Source of the DNA: Bacteroidota bacterium
Lineage (GTDB): Bacteria > Bacteroidota > Bacteroidia > Bacteroidales > JAAUTT01
DNA length: 64,000 nt
Reading direction: 5' to 3'
NCBI GenBank assembly: GCA_023429135.1
Contig: JAEYWD010000034.1
Location: 62,001 to 126,000, forward strand
Part shown: positions 25,031 through 34,265 of the stretch, piece by piece
How positions within the stretch are numbered: the first letter of the stretch is position 1
Layout of the letters: each line of letters starts with the position of its first letter
The notes under the pieces: generated by a model
Seen by the model: only the letters and a program-made list of their open reading frames with translations
What the model was told of the DNA's origin: nothing
Database searches by the model: none
Made by a program: the position numbers and the translations under genes

Positions 25031-25936
25031 TTATGCAAGAAAATTAATAACCTGAAGTTTATCGTTTGCCAATTGCGACTTCAGACTGTCGAGATCCGGG
25101 AACTTTATTTCGTCGCGAACGCGTTTTACAAAATGTACAGTGATTTGATGGCCGTAAATATCCTGATCAAAATCGATGATATGCGTCTCTATGGTTTTCA
25201 AAAGTTTATCCGTATTAACTGTTGGCCTGTGACCTATATTCAACATTCCTTTATAATATTTCCCTCCAATTTCAACTTTAACAGCATAAACACCGTCGCG
25301 GGGTAAAAGTTTATAATCGTAGTCAATTTGAATGTTAGCCGTAGGGTAGCCAATGGTTCTGCCTAACATTTGCCCCCGACTTACAATCCCACTTAAAAAA
25401 AATGTATATCCTAAATAAGAATTGGCAAGCTCAACATTACCATCCAAAAGTGCCTGTCGTATTTTTGTGGAACTGATTTTTTCATCACCAATTTCTACAG
25501 GTCCGGCTTTTTCGACTTCGAAGTCCAGTTCCCTTCCATATTGTTTAATGGTGTTGATATCGCCCAGCCGATCGTTACCAAAATGATGGTTATACCCTAC
25601 CAGAAAATACTTCATCGAGAATTGCCCTATCAGATAGTTTTTGATAAAATCAAGAGCACTAAGCTTTGAGAAATCAGGGGTAAAAGGGATGATTACCAGT
25701 TTTTCAATTCCATGGGAACGAATGAGATGTTTTTTCTCCTCCAGCGTGTTTATCAGCCGCAAAGGCTTACTCCCGATTACATGGGAAGGATGAGGCCAGA
25801 AGGAAACCACCAGAGGCTCGGCCGAGATTTCCTTTGCCTTACTTACCAACCGGTGCAAAATTGCCTGGTGCCCCCGGTGAACTCCGTCGAATGCTCCTAC
25901 AGTGACTATGGATTTAGGGGTAAATTTTTCTGTCAT
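25031..25936 (-). CDS. ribF: Bifunctional riboflavin kinase / FAD synthetase
   Basis: The N-terminal nucleotidyltransferase half has VGAFDGVHRGHQAIL (residues 12-26, HxGH-type) and ISSTKIRQAL. The C-terminal riboflavin kinase half has GRTIGYPTANIQID (about residues 193-206) and LNIGHRPTV. It makes FMN and then FAD. The length, 301, is typical. Confidence 0.96.
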   Translation of the reverse strand: MTEKFTPKSIVTVGAFDGVHRGHQAILHRLVSKAKEISAEPLVVSFWPHPSHVIGSKPLRLINTLEEKKHLIRSHGIEKLVIIPFTPDFSKLSALDFIKNYLIGQFSMKYFLVGYNHHFGNDRLGDINTIKQYGRELDFEVEKAGPVEIGDEKISSTKIRQALLDGNVELANSYLGYTFFLSGIVSRGQMLGRTIGYPTANIQIDYDYKLLPRDGVYAVKVEIGGKYYKGMLNIGHRPTVNTDKLLKTIETHIIDFDQDIYGHQITVHFVKRVRDEIKFPDLDSLKSQLANDKLQVINFLA

Positions 25937-26253
25937 ATCTTTTCTGAATATTGACCCAACTGTAAATCACGTTTGTCTAACAATTCCTTGTTTTGATAAA
26001 AATCAACTTCCAAAGATTAAAAAAAAACTGCTCACCATTGTTATATAATCCGAAGTATAATTTAAAACAACAGGACTTATGCCTTATAAATTAATAGTTT
26101 TCAATATGTTTTTTATAGTTCATCCGGTTAGAAACCTATTTTTTTCACTTCAGAAAAGGATTTTTTGCCTAACAGATGTTTAAAGAGATTGAACAAAATA
26201 ACGCCTTGCAAATTGAAACAATTAAACCTAGTAAATCAAACAGATATTAAAAT
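25937..26253. other. Gene-free control region upstream of the polysaccharide locus
   Basis: This is 317 bp of AT-rich sequence between ribF and the first CDP-sugar gene, which point away from each other. It should hold both promoters, but I saw no convincing TTG/TAnnTTTG pair, hairpin leader or small ORF. Confidence 0.5.
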
Positions 26254-27030
26254 ATGAAAGCAGTCATTTTAGCCGGTGGTTTAGGTACCCGAATCAGTGA
26301 AGAAAGTGGAATCAGACCAAAACCTATGGTAGAAATTGGTGGAAAACCAATTATCTGGCATATTATGAAAATTTATTCCCACTACGGAATTAAGGAATTT
26401 ATAGTTTGTATAGGATACAAAGGCAACATCATTAAAGAATACTTTTCTCATTACTTCCTTTATCAAAGCGATGTAACATTCGACCTGAAATATAACACCA
26501 TGTCGATTTTAAACAACAATTCGGAAGAATGGAAGGTTACGCTGGTAGATACCGGCTTAAATACAATGACAGGCGGAAGGTTACGCCGTGTGAAAGAATA
26601 TGTGGGCAACGAAACCTTTTGCATGACCTACGGTGATGGTGTAAGTAACGTTAAAATAGATGAATTGATAAAATTCCACAAATCGCAGGATTCTATTGCA
26701 ACACTCACTGCTGTTCAGGAGCCGGGACGTTTTGGAACCATCCTTTTAAAGAGCGATCAGGAAAAAGTGAACAGCTTCCGCGAAAAGCATGTGGACGAAA
26801 CTTCGGCTTGGATCAATGGGGGATTCTTTGTTCTGGAACCAGGCATTTTTAATTACCTGGAAGGCGACAGCACAATTTTCGAAAAAGCTCCTCTTGAAAT
26901 GCTGGCACATGAAGAAAAGCTTTCGGCATACCGCCATCAGGATTTCTGGCAACCTATGGATACCATCCGCGACAAAAGCGTGCTTGAAGACCTTTGGTCG
27001 TCGGGAAAAGCGCCCTGGAAGGTGTGGTGA
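26254..27030 (+). CDS. rfbF: Glucose-1-phosphate cytidylyltransferase
   Basis: RfbF makes CDP-glucose, the entry to CDP-linked deoxysugars. The signature AVILAGGLGTRISEESGIRP (residues 3-22) is followed by KPMVEIGGKPIIWHIMKIYS, FCMTYGDGVS (metal-binding, about 126) and DFWQPMDTIRDK near the end; length 258 is standard. It opens the rightward sugar cluster. No typical CDP-glucose 4,6-dehydratase (rfbG) follows directly; an SDR takes its place. Confidence 0.95.
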   Translation: MKAVILAGGLGTRISEESGIRPKPMVEIGGKPIIWHIMKIYSHYGIKEFIVCIGYKGNIIKEYFSHYFLYQSDVTFDLKYNTMSILNNNSEEWKVTLVDTGLNTMTGGRLRRVKEYVGNETFCMTYGDGVSNVKIDELIKFHKSQDSIATLTAVQEPGRFGTILLKSDQEKVNSFREKHVDETSAWINGGFFVLEPGIFNYLEGDSTIFEKAPLEMLAHEEKLSAYRHQDFWQPMDTIRDKSVLEDLWSSGKAPWKVW

Positions 27031-27053
27031 GCGGGTTGCGGGCAGAAAATACG

Positions 27054-27173
27054 CCTCACCCCCAACCCCTCTCCTGAAGGAGAGGGGAGTAAAAACAGCC
27101 TGTATTTAAGCCCTTCTCCTTGAGGAGAAGGATTACCTTCGGTGAGACCACTTCCTTAGTTTAGGATGAGGTA
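27054..27173. repeat. Pair of REP-like palindromes
   Basis: A forward copy lies at 27054-27087 (CCTCACCCCC tail, CCCCTCTCC/GGAGAGGGG stem). A reverse hairpin lies at 27111-27131; its GATGAGG tail is separated from it by an insertion of about 25 bp. It fills the rfbF-SDR gap. Confidence 0.8.
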
Positions 27174-27216
27174 AATTTCAAGAATTATTAGCAGATACTC
27201 ATTATATAAATAAACC

Positions 27217-28263
27217 ATGAAAATTTTAATCACAGGAAATTTAGGTTACGTTGGCTCAGAGCTAGTTAAACTTTTAAGAAAGAAATACCCGACTGCGGAA
27301 CTTATTGGCTACGATATCGGCTATTTCGCAAAACAAATCACAAATATTGATATTGCTCCCGAAATTTATATCGACAGACAATATTACGGCGATGTGCGCC
27401 AATTCCCCGAACAAATTCTCGAAAGTGTTGACGCCGTGGTTCAACTGGCAGCCATTTCAAACGATCCCATCGGTAACAAATTCGAGAAAGTAACCCTCGA
27501 TATCAATTACGAAGCGGTTATTGATATTGCACGCAAAGCCAAGAAAATGGGCGTTAAAAAAACAATCTTCGCGTCGAGCTGCTCTGTTTATGGTTTTGCT
27601 GAAGGCAATGCGCGTACCGAAAGTTCAGAAGTTAATCCGCTTACGGCTTATGCCAAATCAAAAGTATTTGCCGAAAGAGACCTTGAGCCGCTGGCCGACG
27701 ATAAGTTTCAGGTAACATGTTTCCGGTTTGCCACAGCTTGCGGTATGAGCGACCGTTTACGCCTCGACCTTGTGTTGAACGACTTTGTTGCAGGCGCTAT
27801 CGCCTCCAAAGAAATCAATATTATGAGCGACGGTTCCCCATGGCGTCCGTTGATCAACGTACGCGATATGGGCCGTGCCATTACCTGGGGTATTGAACGC
27901 GATGCATCGAATGGCGGCAATTATCTGGTAATAAACACCGGTTCGAATATCTGGAACTATCAGGTGAAGGACCTTGCCTTTGCCACCCAAAAGATTCTTC
28001 CAAATGTTAATGTTTCCATTAACAAGGATGCGCAACCCGATAAAAGATCGTACCGCGTAAGCTTTGACCTTTTCGAGAAAATGGCAGAAAACTACACTCC
28101 TATCCACAGTTTGGAGCAGTCTATCAAAGATCTGTACGACGGGTTAAACCAAATCAGTTTCGATGATGTTAATTACAGGCAGTCGCGTTTAATCAGGCTC
28201 TTTGTGGTTAACGAACTTCTGTCGAAGGGAATTATTAATAACAATCTTGAACTGAACAGATGA
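27217..28263 (+). CDS. NAD-dependent epimerase/dehydratase (extended SDR)
   Basis: Rossmann motif ITGNLGYVGSELVKLL (residues 4-19), catalytic Ser region ASSCSVYGFAEG (about 121) and Tyr-Lys pair in TAYAKSKVF (about 145) mark an extended SDR acting on a nucleotide sugar. It could be the 4,6-dehydratase missing after RfbF, or an epimerase or reductase. The C-terminal segment (YRQSRLIRLFVVNELL) is unusual for a classical dehydratase. It overlaps the next gene by 4 bp (ATGA). Confidence 0.87.
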   Translation: MKILITGNLGYVGSELVKLLRKKYPTAELIGYDIGYFAKQITNIDIAPEIYIDRQYYGDVRQFPEQILESVDAVVQLAAISNDPIGNKFEKVTLDINYEAVIDIARKAKKMGVKKTIFASSCSVYGFAEGNARTESSEVNPLTAYAKSKVFAERDLEPLADDKFQVTCFRFATACGMSDRLRLDLVLNDFVAGAIASKEINIMSDGSPWRPLINVRDMGRAITWGIERDASNGGNYLVINTGSNIWNYQVKDLAFATQKILPNVNVSINKDAQPDKRSYRVSFDLFEKMAENYTPIHSLEQSIKDLYDGLNQISFDDVNYRQSRLIRLFVVNELLSKGIINNNLELNR

Positions 28264-28808
28264 TTTTCACCGAAACTCCGCTTAAAGGAGCTTATATTAT
28301 AGAAACGAAACCTTTCACCGACGACCGGGGCTTATTTGCCCGCACGTTCTGCAAAAACGAATTTCAGCAGATTGGCCACACAAAGGAATTTGTTCAGTTT
28401 AATCATTCGGTTACCACACATAAAGGCTCCCTCCGCGGAATGCATTACCAGTTGCCCCCGTTTTCGGAAATAAAGCTGATTCGCTGTATCCGCGGCAAAG
28501 TGTTCGATGTGATTATTGACATCCGGGAAGGTTCACCAACTTTCCTCAAGCATTTCAGCATTGAACTGTCGGAAGACAACCTTTTATCGCTCTACATCCC
28601 CGAAGGCTTTGCGCACGGTTTTCAAACCCTGGAGGATAACGCACAGTTGATTTACCATCATACTTCATTTTATCAGCCCGGACACGAAGGTGGAATACGT
28701 TTCTCCGACCCGGCAGTGGGAATTAACTGGCCTTTACCGGTAACCCGAATCTCGGAAAAAGACAGTAAATACGAATTTCTAAACAAATTTAACGGCATTA
28801 AATTATGA
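28260..28808 (+). CDS. dTDP-4-dehydrorhamnose 3,5-epimerase family protein
   Basis: A cupin of the RfbC family: LKGAYIIETKPFTDDRGLFA at the start, the catalytic His in GSLRGMHYQLPP (about residues 56-67), and YIPEGFAHGFQTLEDNA (about 113). Because the pathway here appears to be CDP-linked, it probably epimerises a CDP-4-keto-6-deoxysugar, perhaps only at C3 or C5. It is coupled to both neighbours by ATGA overlaps. Confidence 0.9.
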   Translation: MIFTETPLKGAYIIETKPFTDDRGLFARTFCKNEFQQIGHTKEFVQFNHSVTTHKGSLRGMHYQLPPFSEIKLIRCIRGKVFDVIIDIREGSPTFLKHFSIELSEDNLLSLYIPEGFAHGFQTLEDNAQLIYHHTSFYQPGHEGGIRFSDPAVGINWPLPVTRISEKDSKYEFLNKFNGIKL

Positions 28809-30037
28809 ATTGCAGACATTGTAACACCGCATTGAATCATGTTTTTGTTGACCTGATAAACTGCCCTCCATCAAACGATATGATAAAACCGGAACAGCTC
28901 AACGATCCGGAAACATATTACCCGCTGAAGATTTTCACCTGCCACAACTGTCATCTGGTGCAGGTGGACGAAATGAAAAAGGCCGATGCCATCTTCAACA
29001 GCGAGTACACCTATTTTTCATCGTTTTCGACAAGCTGGCTGGCTCATGCTAAGCGTTATGTGGATATGATGGTAAATCGTTTCAAATTCGATTCCAACTC
29101 CCAGATCATCGAAATTGCCAGCAACGACGGGTACCTGCTTCAATATTTTAAGGAATACAACATCCCGGTACTGGGCGTGGATCCTACCGCCAATACGGCA
29201 TCGGTGGCTATCTCGAAAGGTATTCCTACCATTATCGATTTCTTTGGCTCCGACCTGGCACAAAATAAACTGGTTGCCAAAGGTATTAAAGCCGACCTGA
29301 TTCTTGGAAATAACGTTCTGGCGCATGTTCCCGATATCAACGATTTTGTAAAAGGTGTAAAAATTGCCATGAAGGATACCGGGGTGGTTACATTCGAGTT
29401 CCCGCATCTTTACAGGCTCGTTGAAGAATATCAGTTCGACACCATCTATCATGAGCATTTCTCCTACCTGTCGTTCTTTGTTGTAAAAAGAATTTTCGAA
29501 AGTCAGGGCCTTGAAATGTTCGATGTGGAAGAGCTGCCAACTCACGGAGGATCGTTGCGGGTTTTCGGTAAACATAAAAGTGACACTACGAAGGAAATTT
29601 CGCCCAATGTTCAGGCGATGCTCGATAAGGAAAAAGCTGCAGGAATGGACACCATGCAATATTATGAAGGCTTCCAGGCCAAAGTGGATCAGATAAAATA
29701 CGATTTCTGGAGCTTTTTAATAGAAGCCAAAAAGCAGAATAAAAAAGTGGTAGGCTATGGCGCTGCTGCAAAGGGTAACACCCTTATCAATTATTGCGGT
29801 TTAAAAGGCGACGACCTTATCAGCTTTGTTTCCGATGCTTCGCCTCACAAACAGAATAAGCTCCTTCCGGGAAGCCATATTCCGGTAAAACATCCCGACG
29901 AAATTAAGTCGTTCAAACCCGATTATGTGATTATCCTTCCCTGGAACCTAAAAACCGAAATTAGCAACCAGTTAAGTTTTATAAGAGATTGGGGCGGAAA
30001 ATTTGTAACTTTCATTCCGGGATTGAATGTGTTTTAG
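28805..30037 (+). CDS. Sugar C-methyltransferase (zinc-binding, NovU/TylC3-like)
   Basis: An N-terminal zinc-binding domain has CRHC (Cys3/Cys6) and CHNC (about 50-53). The SAM-binding core is IIEIASNDGYLLQYF (about 98), then a C-terminal domain with KVVGYGAAAKGNTLINY (about 315). This three-part architecture belongs to enzymes that methylate C3 or C5 of a 4-keto nucleotide sugar, giving branched-chain sugars. With RfbF and the 3,5-epimerase-like protein it predicts a branched CDP-deoxyhexose. Confidence 0.9.
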   Translation: MNCRHCNTALNHVFVDLINCPPSNDMIKPEQLNDPETYYPLKIFTCHNCHLVQVDEMKKADAIFNSEYTYFSSFSTSWLAHAKRYVDMMVNRFKFDSNSQIIEIASNDGYLLQYFKEYNIPVLGVDPTANTASVAISKGIPTIIDFFGSDLAQNKLVAKGIKADLILGNNVLAHVPDINDFVKGVKIAMKDTGVVTFEFPHLYRLVEEYQFDTIYHEHFSYLSFFVVKRIFESQGLEMFDVEELPTHGGSLRVFGKHKSDTTKEISPNVQAMLDKEKAAGMDTMQYYEGFQAKVDQIKYDFWSFLIEAKKQNKKVVGYGAAAKGNTLINYCGLKGDDLISFVSDASPHKQNKLLPGSHIPVKHPDEIKSFKPDYVIILPWNLKTEISNQLSFIRDWGGKFVTFIPGLNVF

Positions 30038-30047
30038 AAGGTATAAG

Positions 30048-30154
30048 CCTCACCCTAAATCCCTCTCCTGCAGGAGAGGGACTTTGAAGAGCTCCGAATA
30101 TAATGTGGTGCGGTCTTTCTCCCCTCTCCAAAAGGAGAGGGGGCGGGGGTGAGG
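30048..30154. repeat. REPIN-like inverted pair
   Basis: A forward copy (30048-30081) and a reverse copy (30119-30154) flank about 37 bp. Both have a GGAGAGGG-type stem and a CCTCACC or GGTGAGG outer tail. This is the most complete composite in the window. Confidence 0.85.
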
Positions 30155-30211
30155 TCATAGAAACTTCACGAATTATTCAGTTAAGTTACCGGTTGCAATT
30201 AAAAATATTTT

Positions 30212-31507
30212 ATGCTAAATAAAATTGATATTCAGATTACGGGAGATGAAATGATCAGTCAGATTGCTGATTTGTTTCCCATTTGCCGGAGTATTACCGG
30301 CAATGGATTGCGGGAAACGCTCAGTAAAATAAGCAGTATCATTCCTTTGGAAATTCATGAAATTCCCACGGGAACCAAAGTCCTCGACTGGGAAATTCCC
30401 CGCGAATGGAATATCCGCCAAGCCTACATCAAAAACTCTTCAGGACAAACTATTGTCGATTTCAAAAACTTAAACCTGCACGTGCTTAATTACAGCACTC
30501 CTGTAAATGCAAGGTTAAGTCTGGATGAACTAAAACCTCATCTTCATTCTATTCCCGATAAACCCGACCTTGTTCCTTACCGCACTTCGTATTACAAGGA
30601 AAACTGGGGATTCTGCATGAGTCATAATCAACTCACTTCTTTAAAGGAGGATACCTACGAGGTGGTTATCGATTCGGAACTTTCGGACGGAAGCCTTACT
30701 TATGGTGAGTATTATGTAAAAGGAAAAACGGAGGATGAAGTTCTGATTTCAACGCATGTTTGCCACCCATCGCTTTGCAACGACAATCTCTCGGGAATTG
30801 CGGTCTGCAGCCGGCTGGCTAAAATTGTATCGGAAATGTCGCCCTATTTCTCTTACCGGTTCCTGTTTATCCCCGGCACCATTGGAGCAATAGCCTGGCT
30901 GGCAAAAAACGAAGATAAAATTAAGCATGTAAAATACGGCCTGGTAACTTCATTACTTGGCATCGACAGCATTTTTACCTACAAGCGTTCCCGACAGGCA
31001 ACTGCGCGAATCGATAAAATTGCCGGATATGTACTTTCGCATATGCCCGACAGTCATGTGATCGATTTTATTCCTTATGGCTACGACGAGCGTCAATTCT
31101 GTTCGCCAGGTTTTAATATGCCGGTAGGCAACCTTACGAGGGTTCCTTTTGGCGAATACCCCGAGTATCATACCTCGGCCGATAACATGGATCTGATTTC
31201 AGCTAAAGCACTGAAAGATTCGCTGGACACATTTCTGAAAATAATTCAGCACATCGAAGCTGACCGATTTTATATTAACCAATTCCCGAAAGGAGAACCT
31301 CAACTTGGCAAACGTGGCCTTTACGATGCTATTGGTGGCCACAACGACAGCAAAACCCTGCAACTTGCGTTTTTATGGGTACTGAACTACTCTGACGGAG
31401 CTCATAGTCTCACCGATATTGCAATGCTATCAAAAATTGACATTAGAATTATTGCCGAAGCTGCGGAACTTCTTCTTTCAAAGGGTTTATTAAAACAAAA
31501 TACCTGA
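30212..31507 (+). CDS. DUF4910 aminopeptidase-like protein with C-terminal winged helix
   Basis: Residues about 20-360 resemble M28-like zinc aminopeptidases (DUF4910/DUF2172). Putative metal ligands appear in STHVCHPSLCNDNLSGIA (about 183-200), DFIPYGYDERQF and PEYHTSADNMDL (about 325). The C-terminal 70 residues look like a winged helix (SLTDIAMLSKIDIRIIAEAA). Proteins of this type recur in polysaccharide and natural-product clusters, where their role is not settled; a deacylase or amidase on a sugar amide is possible. Confidence 0.82.
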   Translation: MLNKIDIQITGDEMISQIADLFPICRSITGNGLRETLSKISSIIPLEIHEIPTGTKVLDWEIPREWNIRQAYIKNSSGQTIVDFKNLNLHVLNYSTPVNARLSLDELKPHLHSIPDKPDLVPYRTSYYKENWGFCMSHNQLTSLKEDTYEVVIDSELSDGSLTYGEYYVKGKTEDEVLISTHVCHPSLCNDNLSGIAVCSRLAKIVSEMSPYFSYRFLFIPGTIGAIAWLAKNEDKIKHVKYGLVTSLLGIDSIFTYKRSRQATARIDKIAGYVLSHMPDSHVIDFIPYGYDERQFCSPGFNMPVGNLTRVPFGEYPEYHTSADNMDLISAKALKDSLDTFLKIIQHIEADRFYINQFPKGEPQLGKRGLYDAIGGHNDSKTLQLAFLWVLNYSDGAHSLTDIAMLSKIDIRIIAEAAELLLSKGLLKQNT

Positions 31508-31534
31508 GAAGAAAATAGTTTTTAATGAGGGGTT

Positions 31535-32842
31535 ATGAAGTTCGAAAATTCAAAGAGAATCCAAAACCGGTTTCATGAAGTGATTCCCGGAGGCAGTCAC
31601 ACCTACGCGAAGGGTGACGATCAGTTTGCCGAAAATATGCCTGTTTACATCGAAAGAGGTAAAGGTTGCCATGTTTGGGACGTTGATGGTAACGAATTTA
31701 TAGAGTATGGAATGGGTCTCAGAGCTGTTGCTCTTGGCCACGCGTTCGAACCTGTTAATGAAGCCGTACGACAGCAGATTCTTTTGGGAAATAACTATGT
31801 TAGGCCAGCTAAAATTGAACTCGATTGTGCCGAAGAATTTCTCTCTATCATTACCGGTGCCGAAATGGTAAAGTTTTGTAAAGACGGTTCTGATGCAACA
31901 TCGGGCGCTGTAAAAATAGCACGTGCTTACACAGGAAGAGATTTGGTAGCTGTTTGCGGCGACCAGCCCTTTTTCTCGGTCGACGACTGGTTCATTGGAA
32001 CCACGCCCATGTCGGCAGGAATTCCCAAAGCTGTTAAGGACCTCACTGTAAAATTCAGCTTTAACGACATTGAAAGCGTTAAAAGCATGTTTAACCAGTA
32101 TCCCAATAAAATAGCCTGTGTTATTCTTGAAGCTGAAAAATTCACTCCTCCGGCAAACAATTTTCTCCACGAATTAAAAAGAATTGCCAACGAAAACGGC
32201 GCCCTTTTTATTCTCGACGAAATGATTACAGGATTCCGGTGGCACATCGGCGGAGCACAGAAAAAATATAATATCGTTCCCGACCTTTCAACCTTTGGTA
32301 AGGCCATGGGGAACGGATTTGCGATTTCGGCCCTGGCTGGTAAACGCGAGTTTATGCAACTGGGGGGACTGCATCATAAAAAAGAAAGAGTTTTTCTGCT
32401 CTCGACAACACATGGAGCAGAGAACCACGGGTTGGCGGCTGCCATTGCCAACATCCGTTTTTATAAGAACAATGATGTAATCGGCACTCTTTACCGTCAG
32501 GGAAAACGCCTGGCCGACGGCGTAAACAAAGCTTCGGCAGAGCTTGGTTTAATTGACTATGTTTCTATCATCGGTCCCGATTGTTGCTCGGTTTACAAAA
32601 CCAGCGACCAGGACAAAAAACCGTCGCAGCCATTCCGCACCCTTTTTATCCAGGAAACCATGAAACGGGGATTGTTAATGCCTTCCAGCATCGTTTCTTA
32701 TTCTCATTCCGATAAAGATATTGACGACACCATCGAAAAAATTGCCGAAACGCTGGTGATCTACAAAAAAGCGCTGGAAGAAGGTGTCGAAAAATATCTG
32801 GAAGGAGCCAGTGTAAAACCGGTTTTCAGGCAGTATAATTAG
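31535..32842 (+). CDS. Class III aminotransferase, glutamate-1-semialdehyde aminomutase-like
   Basis: A PLP fold-type I enzyme. Key elements are VWDVDGNEFIEYGMGLRAVA (about residues 47-66), FCKDGSDATSGAVK (PLP phosphate site, about 111), ILDEMITGFRW (about 226) and the PLP-Lys in STFGKAMGNGFAIS (about 252). It resembles GSA aminomutase but sits among sugar genes, so it probably aminates a sugar or a small acyl donor rather than serving haem synthesis. It is 27 bp downstream of the DUF4910 gene. Confidence 0.87.
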   Translation: MKFENSKRIQNRFHEVIPGGSHTYAKGDDQFAENMPVYIERGKGCHVWDVDGNEFIEYGMGLRAVALGHAFEPVNEAVRQQILLGNNYVRPAKIELDCAEEFLSIITGAEMVKFCKDGSDATSGAVKIARAYTGRDLVAVCGDQPFFSVDDWFIGTTPMSAGIPKAVKDLTVKFSFNDIESVKSMFNQYPNKIACVILEAEKFTPPANNFLHELKRIANENGALFILDEMITGFRWHIGGAQKKYNIVPDLSTFGKAMGNGFAISALAGKREFMQLGGLHHKKERVFLLSTTHGAENHGLAAAIANIRFYKNNDVIGTLYRQGKRLADGVNKASAELGLIDYVSIIGPDCCSVYKTSDQDKKPSQPFRTLFIQETMKRGLLMPSSIVSYSHSDKDIDDTIEKIAETLVIYKKALEEGVEKYLEGASVKPVFRQYN

Positions 32843-33109
32843 GGGTTTAGGCTATAGGAGTTTAGGCTATAGGGGTTTAGGCTATAGGGAACAGCCGGAG
32901 AATTTCGGAGCTTGTTAAACTCCGTGGTTCTCTGTGTACTGTTTATTTCACAGAGGACCACAGAGTATACACAGAGAAATTCAGGAGAAAACAGCCGTTT
33001 AGTGATTTTCAAATTAAGAGTTAATTTGAAATCGAACATTACGAATATGAAATTGCATTTTCTCTGTGGTTCTCCTGTATTAATCTCCGTGGTTCTCTGT
33101 GTAACTATT
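32843..33109. repeat. 15-bp tandem repeat plus CTCCGTGGTTCTCTGTG dispersed repeats
   Basis: The 306-bp gap begins with three copies of TTTAGGCTATAG at a 15-bp period (32846, 32861, 32876). A single copy of the same unit occurs at 23459. Then come two copies of CTCCGTGGTTCTCTGTGTA (32920 and 33085), with inverted CACAGAG-rich partners between them (about 32950-32980). No gene is supported here. Confidence 0.85.
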
Positions 33110-33148
33110 GTCTATATTTGCGAATCGAAATAAATTATTCCAAAACAA

Positions 33149-33946
33149 ATGGAAAACAATCAGCTAAAAATAGCAGCCACTCAAATGGCTTCGGTACCGG
33201 GCGATTTTATGAAGAATCGCGAAATCATAAGCAAATTCGTTGAAAAAGCTTCCCTGCAGGGAGCTGACCTGATTATAACTCCCGAACTTTCTAATGTTGG
33301 CTACGACTTAACTATCCTTCGTAACATTGGTTACAATTTTCAGGAAGAAGTCAATTATTACACGGAACTTGCATCAATTTACAAAATAACACTTCTTGCA
33401 GGTTTACTGGAAGAAGCAGACGGAAAGCTTTTTAATTCGCTTTTTGTTTTCAACCCGGAGGGTGAAATAACAACTGTTTACCGTAAAATCAACCTTTTCC
33501 CCTTAAGTAAGGAAAGCGAAGTTTTTCAGCATGGAACAAAACCTGTAACCATAACGGTTGGCGACTTTAAAATTGGATTATCCATTTGCTACGATATCCG
33601 TTTCCCGGAACTTTTCAGAGCTTATGTGGACGAAAATTGCCAGGCGCTTATCGTATCCTCGGCATTTCCCTTTCCCCGGTTGGAGCATTGGCAAACCTTA
33701 TTAAAAGCACATGCAATTATGAACCAGTCGTGGGTGATTGCAAGCAACCGCATTGGCAAAGATGTGGGTGCTCCTTTCCTGGGACATAGCTGTTTTATCG
33801 ATCCATGGGGCCAGGTAACCTCAACCTTAACCGATAAAGAAGAAGATATACTTATCGACACCATCGACCTGGAAAGGGTAAACGAAGTACGAAAAAAAAT
33901 ATGCGCCTTCTCCGACAGGAAGGAATATTACGGGAAAGTGAATTGA
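33149..33946 (+). CDS. Nitrilase-superfamily carbon-nitrogen hydrolase
   Basis: The Glu-Lys-Cys triad is visible: LIITPELSNVGYD (about residues 41-53), YRKINLFPL (about 112) and LSICYDIRFPELFRAY (Cys about 149). The protein should hydrolyse or transfer an amide. Its place between the aminotransferase and glycosyltransferases suggests it acts on an amidated sugar or on the amino donor; this is inference. Confidence 0.88.
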   Translation: MENNQLKIAATQMASVPGDFMKNREIISKFVEKASLQGADLIITPELSNVGYDLTILRNIGYNFQEEVNYYTELASIYKITLLAGLLEEADGKLFNSLFVFNPEGEITTVYRKINLFPLSKESEVFQHGTKPVTITVGDFKIGLSICYDIRFPELFRAYVDENCQALIVSSAFPFPRLEHWQTLLKAHAIMNQSWVIASNRIGKDVGAPFLGHSCFIDPWGQVTSTLTDKEEDILIDTIDLERVNEVRKKICAFSDRKEYYGKVN

Positions 33947-33951
33947 AATTA

Positions 33952-34098
33952 TTCATTAGGTCATTAGGTCATTGGTGGTCATTAAGTCATTAGGAGCTAT
34001 TATTGACACGCAGCAATTGACCATTATTGACGCGAGCAAATGATTCCTAACCGACGCGCAGCAATTGACCATTTTTGACCCAAAGCATCCAACAATCC
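33952..34098. repeat. TCATTAGG repeats and four 24-bp tandem units
   Basis: TCATTAGG-like units run through 33952-33993. Four 24-bp units then start at 34003, 34027, 34051 and 34075 with the pattern TTGACGCGCAGCAATTGACC, the last decayed. The rest of the gap up to 34265 is AT-rich and shows nothing clear. Confidence 0.75.
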
Positions 34099-34265
34099 CA
34101 TCATTTTCTTCTACTGTTCACCTCACCAATAAAAGCGTTTATCAAAACTATCGGGTAAATGGTAAACAAAACGATTATCTCAAAAAGAAAAACTCCAATT
34201 TATTTGTTGTATGAAAGAACTGAATCGCTACTTGTATTTATTAATATGGATTTTAATTGTTGAAA

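Noticed and set aside
29018..29659. 213-codon open frame on the minus strand
   Set aside because: It lies entirely within the C-methyltransferase gene in antisense, has no recognisable domain, and the sense gene has clear motifs throughout.
31550..32170. 206-codon open frame on the minus strand
   Set aside because: It is antisense to the class III aminotransferase, whose motifs cover the same region.
31535..32842. Naming the aminotransferase hemL
   Set aside because: It resembles glutamate-1-semialdehyde aminomutase but sits in a sugar cluster, so a haem role is not supported.
32839..33039. Small minus-strand open frame with repeated SLNPY residues
   Set aside because: The repeated residues are just the translation of the 15-bp tandem repeat; no start signal or family.
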